64,000 nucleotides of DNA from Diadophis punctatus similis (GCA_023053685.1 JALIGW010000002.1:168570430-168634429); one strand, 5' to 3'; shown: positions 1-12,850, counted from the stretch's first letter. The notes: generated by a model not told the origin, from the letters alone. Made by a program: numbers and translations.

Positions 1-1079
1 TGCTTAGTATAATGTTGGAAGCTGAAGCCAATTTTGATTATTATTGTCAAGACTGTTTAATATCCTAAGTAATTATGGCATTCTTCTTTGCATGACAAGA
101 ATGCCATTTTTGTATTTGATATTAATGCACAGAAATTCAAATGGAAATTATTCTTTTTTTGAGTCATTCTATCAGTCTCCTCTATTTTAGCTTGTTTAGT
201 ATTCGTAACCTAGAGGGTTCCATGTTCAGGAAAAGATTCAAAGCAGACTTATTTCAGCTAAGAATTCTTTCCAAAGTTTTTACAGCTGGGATTTTACAGA
301 ACGATTTTCAATATGATTTTCTTGAAAATATTTCAATATTCCAAAGTTATTTATAGACATATCTGATAGAATATTGCATATTAACACTGGACTGTGACCA
401 ACAAGTGCAATTACATATCTGCTTCTCCAAAATTTTGGCTAGCTCTAGATGGAGAACACGACTAGCTTCCTTTTCATGCTTGCAGTTTGAATCTACCAGA
501 TCTCTTCATATATTTGTCTTGGAGTTTTTCTCTTGGGAAAGGAGAAAGAATAACCAAATTTAAAGCCCATCAGAACAAAAACTCATTGCTGCTTTAAAAT
601 GTCTTTCAGAACTAATCCAGTGTTAGTATTTTTAAAGCTGCAGGGCCAAGAAGTCACAAGGTTACTAACTTTATTAAGATAAACTCATAAGATTATTGGT
701 ATATGGTTCTGCGGTATTCGAAAAAGTATCTGAGACACCACATACCCTAATATTTTTTATTTTAAAAAGCACAAAAGGATTAAATGTTTAGTTGTTTAAT
801 TGTTTGCAGATGTGCATTAAACTTTTGGCATGGGAGGTGGTGATGCAGGCATGTGGAAGGGATGAGTGGAGTGTTTTAGAGATGCAATGTTCAATTCTGG
901 AGCAAGACGCCAGCTGGAAGACAGTTATCTTTGGGGAAAGAAACATTTAGTAAGGCTGTTGGCTTTAAGAGATTAGCACAGATATTTGGTTTTAGTAAGA
1001 ATTGTGGGTACGCTGCTAAAGAGCTTGTGAATTCTAAAGACTTTGGGAAAGGCATGTGCCTTCTGATGATGGAGGGATG
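1..1079. other. AT-rich non-coding sequence
   Basis: I see no exon, repeat family or RNA gene here. It is either an intron after an unseen 5' non-coding exon or the upstream flank of P4HA2. Confidence 0.4.
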
Positions 1080-1161
1080 AAGAGAGAGAGAAAGGAAAGA
1101 AAGAAAGAAAGAAAGAAAAGAAAAGAGAGAAAGAAAGAAAGAAAGAGAAAGAAAGAGAAAG

Positions 1162-1204
<43 letters not shown>

Positions 1205-1214
1205 AAAGAAAGAT
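1080..1214. repeat. GAAA-rich microsatellite
   Basis: About 135 bp of GAAA and GAAAG repeats with interruptions. Reading frames through it on the minus strand (Phe/Leu/Ser runs) are artefacts of the repeat. Confidence 0.9.
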
Positions 1215-1270
1215 GGATGAAAACATGTATGGTCTCACACACTGTTAGTTGCTTTTGGTTTTTAAGCTGA

Positions 1271-1510
1271 TTTAGCAATAGCACTTAGACTTATATACCG
1301 CTTCACAGTGCTTTACAGCCCTTTCTAAGCGGTTTACAGAGTTCAGCATATTGCCCCCAACAATCTGGGGCCTCATTTTACCCACCTCGGAAGGATGGAA
1401 GGCTGAGTCAACCCTGAGCCTGGTGAGATTTGAACAGCTGAACTGCAGCTAGCAGTCAGCTGAAGTAGCCTGCAGTGCTGCACTCTAACCACTGTGCCAC
1501 CTCTGCTCCC
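1271..1510 (-). mobile_element. tRNA-derived SINE, squamate type
   Basis: Read on the minus strand, it starts with a tRNA-like head (GTGGCACAGTGGTTAGAGTG, containing a degenerate A box) and a B-box-like TTCAAATCTC region. Next come GACTCAGCCTTCCATCCTTC and the 3' part GTAAACCGCTTAGAAAGGGC, ending in AAGTGCTATTGCT. It belongs to the same family as the copies at 39308, 48577 and 52521. Confidence 0.85.
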
Positions 1511-2503
1511 TAATTTCTTTTTTTGCTTGCCAGTTGTGCACCTAAAATTGCACCAAGAGGACCCTTCTCTTTAACAAGCTACAGGCTCTTGCATGTCTAT
1601 CTCCTAACCCTGAACATTTGACTGCTGTAGTATCAAGTCAGAATGTTATTCTTTCCATTTGAAGGCTACAACAAAGGCAGCCCCCCCTCATAAAACCAAC
1701 TTGGATTTGTGTGTTTTTTTAAAAGTCATGAGTTAAATGTACATAATCTGAACTAAGATTGTGGGTAGAGGATTGAACGTTCTTTAATGATATCCTTGAT
1801 ATTATTCTACTGGTCTGCTGAAGCTGTAGTAGAAATTATTGTGAGTCAGCTGTAGATTGTTTTTAAGGGATTGGAAGTGGTGGTATCAAAATGTTCTATA
1901 CTCTTACGATTACATATAGTTAGCACTGTATCAACACCATTCCCCTCAATGGATAAATCTGCAAAGTGTGATATTCTGCATTTGTTTGAACATGAATTTA
2001 CTCTGATCCTATAATTTTAAGATTGCATCTTTATTAGAAACTGCAGTTTCAGTTTTAGCAAACTTCCTTAACTTCTTTGTGCAGCTGATATAATATTCAG
2101 TGCTAAGCAATACATTCAAATGCGGCCCTGAAGTTAGTTAAAAATAATCAATTTGTTCTTTGAGGCTCCCAAAGATTAATTTGGCAATGTTTTAGATTTT
2201 CAGAATACATTTATTGTTGATTTTCTTTTCAGTTTACAGCATTCTCATGCAATATCAATTATCCTTTGTGTTATCTCTCTCAGTTTAATTACTCGTAAGG
2301 AGTTACAGTATCTTTTAAACTACACATTCCATTGAAATGTCTTTCAGTTTGTAATTCTATGTGTAATTTATATAGGAGTAAATCTTAACTGAATTCAGCA
2401 GAGCTTCCTTCTAAGCAATCAGTTTATTTTCCACTGCTGCACAAAGTCATAGCATCCATGTTTTTTATTTTATGGTTTGGGAATTTGTAGAAGCAAAAGG
2501 TAG
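1511..2503. other. Unremarkable non-coding sequence
   Basis: AT-rich sequence with no exon, repeat family or RNA gene that I can recognise. Confidence 0.35.
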
Positions 2504-2511
2504 GTATAAAT

Positions 2512-3035
2512 CAGTGGTGGGTTCCTACCGGTGCGGTCCACTCTATAGCACTGGTAGCGGCCTGCTGGTGACGTCACAGTACCGGTGCGGTCGGTTGCCG
2601 GTGCCTGGGCGCTGCCATTTTTTTTTAAAAAAAATTTACATTAAAAAATTTTTTTCTTCTGCACATGCCCAGAAGCCGAGCTTCCGGCACTGCACATGTG
2701 TGCCTTCCTACCCCACAGTGAGTCCAAGCAGGGGAGGATGGCTGAGGGAGCGCATGAGACGCTGAAAGAACTGGCGGCAGGAGCTATGTCCATTCCCCTC
2801 CCTTCAGCAGTCCGAGAAGCCACAAATGCGCGGTGATGATCCTAGGCATTTTCGCACGTTTGAGGCTTCTCGAGCTGCTGAGGGGAGGGGGAATAGGCGG
2901 CAGGACCTATCTCAGTTGCCCTCCCTTCAGCAGTCTGAGAAGCCACGCCTACCCTGTCACATGCCTGGCAAGCCACACCCACAAAATAAGCCATGCCCAC
3001 AGAGTGGTAGTAAAAAAATTAGGAACCCACCCCTG
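2512..3035 (+). mobile_element. Non-autonomous hAT element (CAGTGGTGGGTTCC family), copy 1
   Basis: The termini are CAGTGGTGGGTTCCTACC and AGGAACCCACCCCTG, inverted repeats with hAT-like CAG..CTG ends. A perfect 8-bp target duplication GTATAAAT lies at 2504-2511 and 3036-3043. The 524-bp interior is GC-rich, holds a run of A/T and a CTTCTGCACATGCCCAGAAG near-palindrome, and has no transposase. Confidence 0.88.
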
Positions 3036-3043
3036 GTATAAAT

Positions 3044-4825
3044 GGAAGAATAAAGAATTCATGAGCCACAGTGTGGTTTCTGAATGAAGTTGTTTCTACT
3101 TGCTGCTTCCATTTAAAAAAAGGGTGGAAGCTTAGAGCAAGGCCTCTAGACTCAATAACCTGAAATTGTTGTTTATATAGCAGGCACTTCTTCACGGAAT
3201 CAATTTTGACTATACCCCTGAAACCAGTATTATGTGTCATCTGTGATTTTGGGCCTGGCATTCAATAATTTAATAGGGATGATTTTACTGGTTATGAATA
3301 GTTGTATATTTAAATGCAGTGGAAAACATTGTGTTTTAGATTAGATTTTAAATAGAAATATCAGAATTAGAAATATCAGTTAAATAAAAATAGGTTAAAG
3401 CTATAGATCAACTTCAATATTTTTTCCAGAGCTTGATTTGCTGAATGAGGAGAAAATAGTCCTCAGATTTAATGGGCTTGAGTGACTGGCAACAAATGTA
3501 TTGAGAACTTAAGCTTGGATAGTTATAATTTAGATAATATTGATCATATATTTAGAATAGTTTGATTTAATGTAAGAGCTCTGTCATTTTAAATCCATCT
3601 TGTGCTGACACCTAAGCGAGAAAGTCATTAGAGCAATTGAAAAATAGAGATGTGAAATTCATTAAATCATGAAGAAGACTAGCATGTGAAGAGGCAAAGA
3701 ACCACAAATTAGTTTCCAGAAATCTATAAAAAGATAACAAGATTGATTTTATACGTAGAAATGGCTGGTAGTTACACTACTTCAAATGCAAAAAAAAAAG
3801 TTGCTTTATTCACTTTATGTGGCAAATATACTATATATTCCTTCACCACTTTTTTATTAGTATTTCCTTTTTGGACACAAATTGAAAGTAAATACCTTTC
3901 TTTGCTTTGGTACAATGGTGATGGCACATTTTTATTGCTATCTCTTTTTACCTGCTTGTTTCTTATAAGCAGGCAAAAAGAACATATAACAGACGCAACA
4001 AAAAGTTCTACAGCTTGAGTCGCTATTTCAAAAATATTTAAAGTAAATTCATAACAAAGCATATCTGTCAATGGTGTTATAAATTAAATGCTTAAATTTT
4101 ATTGTCTCTCCTGCTGGCCATTTTCTTACTTTCTCTGGAAAAAAGAAACAAGAAAATGTTTTTTCTGTTGTTCCAGAATCCTTGGCAATTTTACATCTAT
4201 ACTCTGGGTTTTATGTAGAATTCTTACCCTGTTTTTTTCCATTTGATGGAAAACACAAGAGAAACACATATTTTTCTGCTGCTTTCCAGCTGTGCTCCCT
4301 CTATCTGGGTCTTTTTCTTTCTCTATTGACAACAGAGTAGTGGTTACCCAAAAGCAAGATTTTAATCATACTGTAATTATTCAAATATTTTAAAGGTTTG
4401 GAATATTATTTGGACATTGATGCAATAAGATAAATTATAAGGAAAATATTGCTACTCTTTGAAAAGGATCTTTTCACCCAGTCAAGATTTTTCTGAATCC
4501 ATGTGTAAGTGAATATTGTGTGCTGCTCTTAAAATAGTAACTTTCTTCAGGCATTATCACTGAGCGGCGTAGAGAATGAATGTGCCATTCTTGACTGCTA
4601 AAGAACAGCATCTGAAGGGGTGGCAGTTAGATTGCACTCTTCTCTTTTAGAAGGGCAATGGATGTGGTCGGGGAAGCCTTTGAGTGCAATTTTTATTATT
4701 TCAATATTCTTCTGTATTTCTTCCATTTAAGCACAGGTTTCACCAATAGTAACCTGATGAAACAATTTGTCTGGATTTGTTTGACAGACAATGAAACAAT
4801 TTACAGCAAAATTATTGTGAGAAAG
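3044..4825. other. Unremarkable AT-rich non-coding sequence
   Basis: Open frames here lack family motifs, and I recognise no repeat or exon. Confidence 0.35.
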
Positions 4826-5075
4826 GATAGGACAGGATATACAGAGTTAGAAGGAGCCTTGGAGGTCTTCTAGTCCAACCCCCTGCTCAGACAAATGGTT
4901 GTCCAATTTCTTCTTAAAAACTTCCAGTGTTGGAGCATTTCCAACTTCTGGAGGCAAGTTGTTCCATTGATTAATTGTTCTGTCAGGAAATTTTTCCTTA
5001 GTTCTAGGTTGCTTCTCTCCTTGATTAGTTTCCATTCATTGCTTCTTGTCCTGCCTTCAGGTGCTTTTGAGAATA
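4826..5075 (-). mobile_element. CR1-like LINE 3' fragment
   Basis: The minus strand reads FPDRTINQWNNLPPEV then APTLEVFKKKLDNHL, the typical C-terminus of CR1 ORF2. The 3' end, CTTCTAGTCCAACCCCCTGC on the + strand, resembles the well-known CR1 terminus. It is severely 5' truncated. Confidence 0.8.
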
Positions 5076-6319
5076 GAATTACAATGAACACTTCCTTAAA
5101 CACATCCCCATCCTTAATCCCCAGGTGTCACCCATCATTACAGTGGTGTCGTGTGAGTTCCTTGAATTCCCACTCCAACATGCTTTAATATCCCATAGTC
5201 AAAGCAATTTCATCCTAGCTCCTAAATGTAATATATGAAGTGTTCTGCCACCATTGAACAGGATGAGTTTAACATCATGTGATTTAGAGTGAGTTATAGA
5301 GTTCAGGCTTCAGTACTATCACTCACCTGCTTCTTATTAGAGAATAACAATCTCAGGAAATCTATCCAGATATTATTTTAAGACTTCTTTTTATATTATT
5401 TATTAAAGTCAAGGATCATGTTCTATAGCAGTCACCCTGAATTTGAAATAAGACTTTTCACGACTAATTGTAAAGTCTGACACATTTGGTTCAAATTCAG
5501 TTTATTCCTTATACCTAAGATGAAGTACTTCAAATTGTGCTAGACCTATATAATGCCATTAATAGACAAAGACTATGTTTTGTTTCTTTTCGGGAGGGGA
5601 ATTGAATTGGGACACACGTGTTGTGGATCACAGTTGCAAGTTGTCTCTCTAATGTGTTTGGGATTAATTCAGTGGTAAACATGGTAATTTTTAATATGTC
5701 AAAAAGGGAAAAGTGTTAAAAACATTAGGATGAAGCACGTTAACTGTATTTACACCAATAATTTTAATTACATCAAATCAGATTTATTTATTTATTGCTT
5801 TGCCTCCCTCTACTTTCTGGTGTATGGTCCGCAGTTAAAATTTTAAAATATAGAGCATTTCCCCTCAATTTTGGAAAAGTTGCATATTTGTGAATACTTA
5901 AGTATTCAAGAGTTTCAGTGTTTTTGTGTGCACTTTGTCCTTGAATCTCAAGTCGCAGGTGAACTTGAATAAACTGAAACATATGGAAAGCATATGAACT
6001 TTCAGGATGCTTATGTTTCCACAGCTAAGATTTGAGAAACTGTACAGCTTCTTAAACTCCTCCTTTTGAAATACCATCAAGAAATGGCATTAGTTTCTTG
6101 CTAATAGTGTAATTATTAGTTTCTAGCTAATAGTGTATGATAAGTTCCTTCTGTGCAACATAGTCAGAATGTTCAAAATGTTAAATTATTTCTTTTCATG
6201 TGGCAGGCATAGAGTTGTGATTCTGACTTTTCCCCTTTGTCAATATGAACTTAGAGACACAATTTTTCATTTGGGCTAAATGAAATGTTGTATCAGAAAA
6301 GAGGAACCAATGGGCCTCT
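5076..6319. other. Non-coding sequence without recognised elements
   Basis: AT-rich. Near 6091-6135 there is a short imperfect tandem repeat of TTAGTTTCTTGCTAATAGTG, and nothing else stands out. Confidence 0.35.
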
Positions 6320-6327
6320 GTATATCT

Positions 6328-6460
6328 TGGGCGTCAAACTCGCATCGTCATGGTGGCATCACACGATGTATTGTGACTTTTTTCCCCTTTGCTAAACCGG
6401 ACGTGGGCGTGGCCAGCGCGTGACACATCCAGCATATGGGCCGCGAGTTTGACAGCCCGG
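6328..6460. mobile_element. Short hAT-like MITE (GTCAAAC family), copy 1
   Basis: The 133-bp element has termini GGGCGTCAAACTCGC and GCGAGTTTGACAGCCC and a perfect 8-bp duplication GTATATCT at 6320-6327 and 6461-6468. It is related to the element at 49296. Confidence 0.82.
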
Positions 6461-6689
6461 GTATATCTCCAGCTCTCAGTATTTGTAGTTAGTAGTGACC
6501 AGTGCTGAAGCTTCAACAGCTTCTGGAGGGCTACCTGTATTCCATCTGTGCAACTAGCTTGAGAAAGAGGGAATGCATTTGCTTCCACTTTAACTTACAG
6601 GTAACATGTAGTGGCTGAGGGTGGAGGGCTGAGGGTAGACTCACACCTCCTGCCTGAAGAGCAGGTGGCAATCGTGACTAGGAGGACCT

Positions 6690-7865
6690 GTGTTCAACTT
6701 GTACTAGTTGTGCCCTTTCCTGGATTGGGAAGCCCTTCTTTCAGTCACGGTCATCTCCGATATGAACTACTGCAATGCTCTTTACATGGAGCTATCCTTG
6801 AAAAATATCCAGAAGCAGCTGCTGGCACAAAATGTAGTTCTCCATTCAGTCCTAGGGATATATACATGTAATACCTTTGCTGCATGAGCTGCCTTGGGTG
6901 CTGGTTTGCTTCCAGGTGCAATTCAAAATGTTGCTTATGATCTTCATAGGCCCAAGTTACCTAAGGAGCTGTCACATCCTTATTCCATTCACCTGTCCTA
7001 TCCAGTTAGGCAGAAAGGGCATGTTACGGACCCTGTCAGCTAAATAATTTTGACTGGAAGGATGTAGGACAGCAGTTCTCAACCTGTGGGTCTCGAGCCC
7101 TTTGGGGGTCGAATGACCTTTTCACAGGGGTCGCCTAAGACTATCGTAAAACACATATTTCAGATGGTCTTAGGAACCGAGACACTGCTCCTCTATCCTT
7201 CTCCAGGCGGATCCACCCACATGCAAATAGACTACTGAAAAAAAAATCTGTACCATGGAAACTTCTGAGCATGCGCAGAAGCTGAATTTCCGGCACTGCA
7301 CATGTGTCGCCATCTTGTTTTCGGCTTTTTTTTCTTTTTGCAAATTAAAAAAAATTGGCACTATGTGTGCGCGCCCAAAGCACACACGCGCCCATGAGGC
7401 GTGGCTACACAGCGCAGGAGGAATCAAACCGGCAGCAAGGTAAGTTAGAACCCACCCCTGAGTTTCCTAATAATTTTATTATTTTATGGTTGGGGGTCAC
7501 CACAACATGAAGAACTGTATTAAAGGGTCGCGGCATTAGGAAGGTTGAGAACCACTGGTCTAGGAGGAGAGCCTTCTCTCTCATTGCCCCCACCCCATGG
7601 AACATCTTGCCCTCTAAGGTGAGGCCAGCCCCCACTATTCTGGCCTTCCAGGAGAGTGTTAAGGCCTAGTTCTATCAACTAGTGTGGCATCCAATAGTGA
7701 TATACCATCCTGGAGATGGTTGGTAGCTTGAGTGCTCTGTTTGTTTTTTTAACATTGTTTCTGAAAATATTTTATGGCCTTTTTATTGTAAACCACTCAG
7801 TCATTTAGATAGTGAGAAGGGCAGGGTATAAATTTGTACAGTCAATCGATAAATAAAATGTAAAT
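6690..7865 (+). mobile_element. Degraded CR1 LINE 3' part, split by a SPIN-like hAT
   Basis: Left part 6690-7069 contains ATGAACTACTGCAATGCTCT and TACATGGAGCTATCCTTGAA, degraded forms of the DYCNALYMGLPLK segment of CR1 ORF2. Right part 7558-7865 contains the shared C-terminal segment (CTTCTCTCTC, CCATGGAACAT) and a tail with GTAAACCACTCAG and AATAAAATG. The reading frame is destroyed. Confidence 0.78.
7070..7557. mobile_element. SPIN-like hAT transposon copy inserted in CR1
   Basis: The ends CAGCAGTTCTCAACCTGTGG and GAAGGTTGAGAACCACTG, plus GGGGGTCGAATGACC, TTTCACAGGGGTCGCCTAAG and CACAACATGAAGAACTGTAT, match what I remember of SPIN non-autonomous hAT elements. The target duplication is decayed (ATGTAGGA against GTCTAGGA, 6 of 8). 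The interior (about 7190-7465) differs from short SPIN copies, includes AGAACCCACCCCTGAG like the other hAT family's end, and may hold a nested insertion. Confidence 0.75.
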
Positions 7866-9184
7866 TAATGGTTTGTATCCTAACTAGATTTCTTCAAATC
7901 AAAGGACAGCACTAATATCAAACTCAGGGATATCCCTGCAGAAAAAGGAAGTAATTTTCATGTATTTCCTTTTCAGTGTTTCCTCTATTGTTTCAGAGGT
8001 TTTCCTAGCCTGCTCCAAAGCAGACTTTAAGAAATAAAACAGGCTACAAAAGTCATTGGTTAACTGAAATTGATTAAGATAATTCCACATTTGGCAAGGA
8101 CTGTCATTGATTTAGATCAGAATATTAACTGCAAGTAATGCATGCAGAATAAATTAGCAATAATGGGAAGAAACATATATGATGCTATTAGTACTTTCTT
8201 TAGCTTAGATTCCATAGTCTATCTGAAATCCATCTGAAAGTTAAAACCCTATTTTTCTGATGCACAATCCTCAAACCAAGATTCAACCAAGAACCAAGAA
8301 TGTACCGCAAGGCTCATTGGTGTTAAAACAATTTTATTTTCAGAAATCTTGGCTTGTGTACTTTTAAGGCTTTTTGTGGGACTGCACACATGTGTATGTG
8401 TGGACAGCACTTACATGGGAATTCCAAAAAAATGCTGCATATTCAACCCCACTAAGTTTATTCCTTTGCTTTGTTTAATGGCTAATGGAGAATTGTTTTC
8501 CTCTACCAACTCCAACTAAAGGCTTACCGGTAATTTGTTCGGTCTGATACATCTTCACTCTCTTAAGAGTTACAGTATGATGACTTGTTCAGGCTCTTTG
8601 ACTTTTTCTTCAATCCCCATTACACAGTTGCATTTATTGCAAATCTATGTTAGGTTTCTTTTTGCAAAAATATAAATAGGCTAAAAATACTGTAGATCAG
8701 AAATGGGGATTCCTGTAAATTTAGTTTTACTTAGTTAGCCAGCTACATACTGCCTAGTTAGAGTGAACATTTACTAGAAACTTCCTCCTTAAACTCTGCC
8801 TGAACTCCATCACCAGATTTCATATGCACTCATAATTGGAAGCTGGCTATTACGGGACATTGCATTTGACAGGAAAAGGCTATTTCAGAACATATGGGAA
8901 TATAAACACAGCATGTGTCTTTATTCATTAAAGTAACTTGCCTCTATGATTGCAGAATTAGTCATGTGGGAAAATATGTCTCTGCTTTAATGCGTTGTGG
9001 ACAGGTGCCCCATTTGTGCTCCTTCCCACCCACTCTTTTAGAGCAAATTCAAAGCATTAGCCAGCCCTACTATCTACCTTATAGTCTGTATACAGATTCT
9101 GCAGTAGCCTCTGCTTAGTCAGCAGAAAACAGCCATCGTATTATAAACAATGAGAAAGTTTTCAGGATGTGCCCTTTGCAATGT
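7866..9184. other. Unique AT-rich non-coding sequence
   Basis: Nothing recognisable as gene or repeat. Confidence 0.35.
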
Positions 9185-9255
9185 TTGTAAACCGCCTAGA
9201 GTCACCCAGCCAAGTGGGTGGCATATTAGTTTGATGAATAAAATAAATCAATAGC
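9185..9255 (+). mobile_element. CR1-type LINE 3' tail fragment
   Basis: It contains GTAAACCGCCTAGAGTCACC, a GTGGGTGGCATA stretch that can pair with it, and ATAAAATAAATCAA. This is the short 3' terminal stem common to CR1/L2-type tails in this window. Confidence 0.6.
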
Positions 9256-9292
9256 TGTTCAGGAGGTAACTTTTTTAGCCCTAACATACATA

Positions 9293-9293
9293 G

Positions 9294-9340
<47 letters not shown>

Positions 9341-9350
9341 ATTATTATAT
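9293..9350. repeat. (GTT)n microsatellite
   Basis: About 16 GTT units followed by a few ATT units. Confidence 0.95.
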
Positions 9351-11518
9351 TTTTGTCTTTTCTGTTGAATTTAAAGCAGTTTTGATGGGGATGGGGATGA
9401 AATATAAGGCAGGGGAGCTGTAAATTACTCATATCTCACAATAAAGTCATTGGCAGAATTTTCTTGTGTAATTGTCAATATTTTGAAGAAGTACAAAAAT
9501 ACTCTTTCGGATTTGGATAGCGCTATGTGAAGGGCTAATTTGTGAACAATGCTGAGTCTGAACAAGCAAGACAATATTGGTTTGTGGTAGATAACATTTC
9601 TAGAGGTTGACTAAAATATCAAGTGCTGCAAGGTGAAGAGCAATTGTGTCTTTAGTGTATACTGCTGTATACTCCTCTGGTCACTGGTCTTTGGGAAAGG
9701 GCTAAGCCTTCCTCTGACGTATGATTCTCTTGCATTTCTGTAAAACTGAAAAAAATTAGGTGTCTTTAAACTATTAAAAGTATAACAATAGACGTAAAAC
9801 ATCAAATGGGATCAAATGATCTGATGCAGCTTTTTAGAATATGATGTTTATTTCAGTTATCTGGTCAACCTATGTATAATATTTCCTGTGCTAAACAGTG
9901 CCTTGAACTTGGAGGGATGTGGGGGATTTTTGGCTGCTGGACATTTTTTTAACTCACTGACTGATTAAATAGATTAGTTTTATAGCCACTCACAGAAAAC
10001 TATAGGCATTTACTCACTTAGCAAATTTCTTTTTAAATCCTGCTAGATATGAAAGTATCTGTCGATATGTATTTTCATTTTGTTCCAAGCCTGTTGATCA
10101 AACTTCATTCATGCTGCTTAGATAAAAGTATTTTTATTGTTATGTATAAATGATCAGTGAATTTGAAACTTAGCATTTTCTCATTTGATTGCTGTTATTA
10201 TTACTGGAAGATTATAGAGGTAATTTCCAGCTTAGTTTGTACCCAGCACATTCGAGTGAATCCCTATATCCAAATTAGAAAGAATATTTGTCATTCAGGG
10301 TAGCTACCAAAAAATAGCCTGAAGTTTATTTATTAAATATCAGCAATTCTAAAAACAGTTGACTAGCCAAAAAGAAAAAAAGGATAAGAGGCAGGCAAAA
10401 GTGTGTGTCTGTGTATCTTGGAGAGCTAGAGAGACAATAAGCATAAACAATAGGCAAGAATTTACATTATATCAAAAGGATGCAGAACTTTCCATAGCCC
10501 TTGAAAACAATACTATCCCTAATTAGTCCCACAGAGTGAGCGGCCTTTGGTGATTCCAGCTTTAGCCCTTTCATGCATTTAATACTGGCATAACAAATGG
10601 AAAAGAGAACTCCGGGTGAACTCTCTTCTATTCTGCACCACACAGAGACATTTTAGGGGATGGGTTGATGTATCCAAAATTATCATGGTCTTTGTGTTAA
10701 GTCAGAAAGTCTGAAGGGGGAAACCCCTTCTGTCCCTGAAGACTAGTTGTTATAATAACATTATAACATATTCCACAGTTGGGCCTCATGTAAAGATCCT
10801 GCTTGTTCTGCTAGACTAAAGTATGATCCTATTTCAGTGGTTTGGCCTGTATAGGAAGAAGGCAGTGGAGTGAGTAGAAATGTTGTTTCTCGTTTTTTCT
10901 GCTCACATTTGTTGCAAGTAAGCTTCAGAATGCAAGAAGCTGTAAACACTTGTCATTTTGTTTTGTTGAAGAATAAACAAGCCAACTAAAAATTTCATGG
11001 CCAAGTGTCTTCTCTCTCCACATGAAAGCTATCTTCTGGGCTTATTAAAAGCTTTTGTCTTATAGCCGAGAGTGTGTGAAGGCAAAAGTGGCAAAAAAAT
11101 AAAATAATGCTGGTGGATGAAGTAAACAATGTTCTTTGCCTTGGCAGATATCCTGAAAGAAGGGATATGATGAGGTGAGGGTTGCTCTTCTAAATGGAAA
11201 TTTTCTTCATAATCACTTAGCCAAGCTGTGTGTAGATGTCTCCAGGAAACAAGAACAAGCACTTCAGAGGGACTGTCATGGCTTAGTCTGTCCAAATATA
11301 CACACCCCTGGAGTTCTTTTGGCTTGCTCCATTGTTCTGTTTTATCGTTTGCTGTGGTTTTACTCTTGGCAAGCCCCATTCATGGCACTTGCCACTCGCT
11401 TGTAGAAGGTTCTCAAGTTACTTGTGAATTACTTTAGAAGATGGATTATTTGTTTTATTAGTCCTGTTTCTCACTAAATGAGCTCAGAGTAGGAAGACTG
11501 AGCAAATAAGGCCACCTC
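9351..11518. other. Unique non-coding sequence
   Basis: No exon or transposon family recognised. Open frames are short and without motifs. Confidence 0.35.
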
Positions 11519-11526
11519 ATTTAGAC

Positions 11527-11730
11527 CAGTTGTTCCCAAACATTTTTGTCTCGGGACTCCTTTACATTCTTAAAAATGGTTGAGGATCCCAAAGAGCTTA
11601 GATTTACATGGATTATATCTATCAATATTTACTGTATTAGAAATTAAAACTGATGAAATTTATTTCATAGATTCCCTGAGAGGCTCCCAGGGATTCTCAG
11701 TGGTCCCTAGACCGCACTTTGAGACCATTG
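11527..11730. mobile_element. Old hAT/Charlie-like non-autonomous element
   Basis: The 204-bp element starts CAGTTGTTCCCAAACATTTT and ends CACTTTGAGACCATTG, with a perfect 8-bp duplication ATTTAGAC at 11519-11526 and 11731-11738. The interior (GGTTGAGGATCCCAAAGAGC, GATTATATCTATCAATATTT) resembles an amniote-wide Charlie-type family, although I cannot name the exact one. Confidence 0.8.
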
Positions 11731-12458
11731 ATTTAGACAAAAATTTAGACCTTTTAATTTATTACCAAAAGTCTTTGAGAATGATAGAAAAGAAAGGCCT
11801 ATGGATCTCCAAACCAGGAAAAGAAATATGCTAAGCTCAGGGATAGACCACACTCCTTAGTCAAACAGTGGATTTATACTTATAAAAAGAAAGGCCATAT
11901 GCAGCCTGGATAAATGCATCTGAGTATGTCCCTTAAAATAATTATATCTTTAGGTAAATTGATACACATTATTTGTAAAGCTGAATGGGCAAAAACAAAA
12001 CACATCTGTCTCTATAAAACTAATGTGTCATTTACCTGCAAGACTAAAAATAATGAAAATTAAAAACCAGAAAATATATAAATTCAACTATATAAGAAAA
12101 AAAATCATTGGCGTACAAAATTATTAATAAATATGGCTGATTGAGAGCAGAAAAATTAGTTTAAATGACATTTGTGCTGATGGTACCGGTAGCAATCACT
12201 CAGGAAAAGCATTATTAGGAACTAAGAAATTACGTTCATCTTTGACTAAACCTATTCTTCATTATAGGATTTCTCAAACATGTTTGTTGTTAGCTTTGTT
12301 ATCCCTAAGAGAAAAAAATATCTCAGAAGGACAGAGAGCAAAGTATGTCTAAACATAAACAAATGCTTTGTCTAAATACATAAATTTTTCACCCACCCGC
12401 CAGTTTGTAGACAAGGCTTTGTTTCTCTGTGTCTCATTTTTAGTCAGTCTGCCTAGAC

Positions 12459-12842
12459 CAGTGATGGCGAACCTTTTTTGGTTCGCGTGCCAAAAGGGGG
12501 GGGGGAGTGCGGGGGGTCACGCATGTGCGTGCCCACACCCATAATTCCATGCCCCCCCACATGCCCGCGTGACCCCCCCTTCCCCCTCCCACTCCCGGCA
12601 CACCCGTTTTTTCGCTCTCCCAAGGCTCCAGAGCCTTTCTAGGAGCCTGGGGAGGGCGAAAACGGCCTTCCCCACCCCCTCCAGAGGCTGGAAACAGCCT
12701 GTTTCCCCACTCCCAGTGGGCCCAGAAGGCCCGAAAATCAGCTGGCTGGCACACACATGCGCTCCGGACCTCAGCTCGCGTGCCCACCGATATAGCTCCG
12801 CGTGCCACTTGTGGCACCCGTGCCATAGGTTCGCCATCACTG
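12459..12842. mobile_element. Non-autonomous hAT element (CAGTGATGGCGAACC family), copy 1
   Basis: The 384-bp GC-rich element has termini CAGTGATGGCGAACC and GGTTCGCCATCACTG, perfect 15-bp inverted repeats, and a perfect duplication GCCTAGAC at 12451-12458 and 12843-12850. Internally it carries CTCCCCAGGCTCC-like segments that recur in copies 2 and 3. It encodes no transposase. Confidence 0.92.
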
Positions 12843-12850
12843 GCCTAGAC

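Noticed and set aside
891..1284. Minus-strand frames rich in Phe, Leu and Ser
   Set aside because: They are translations of the GAAA microsatellite, with no biological signal.
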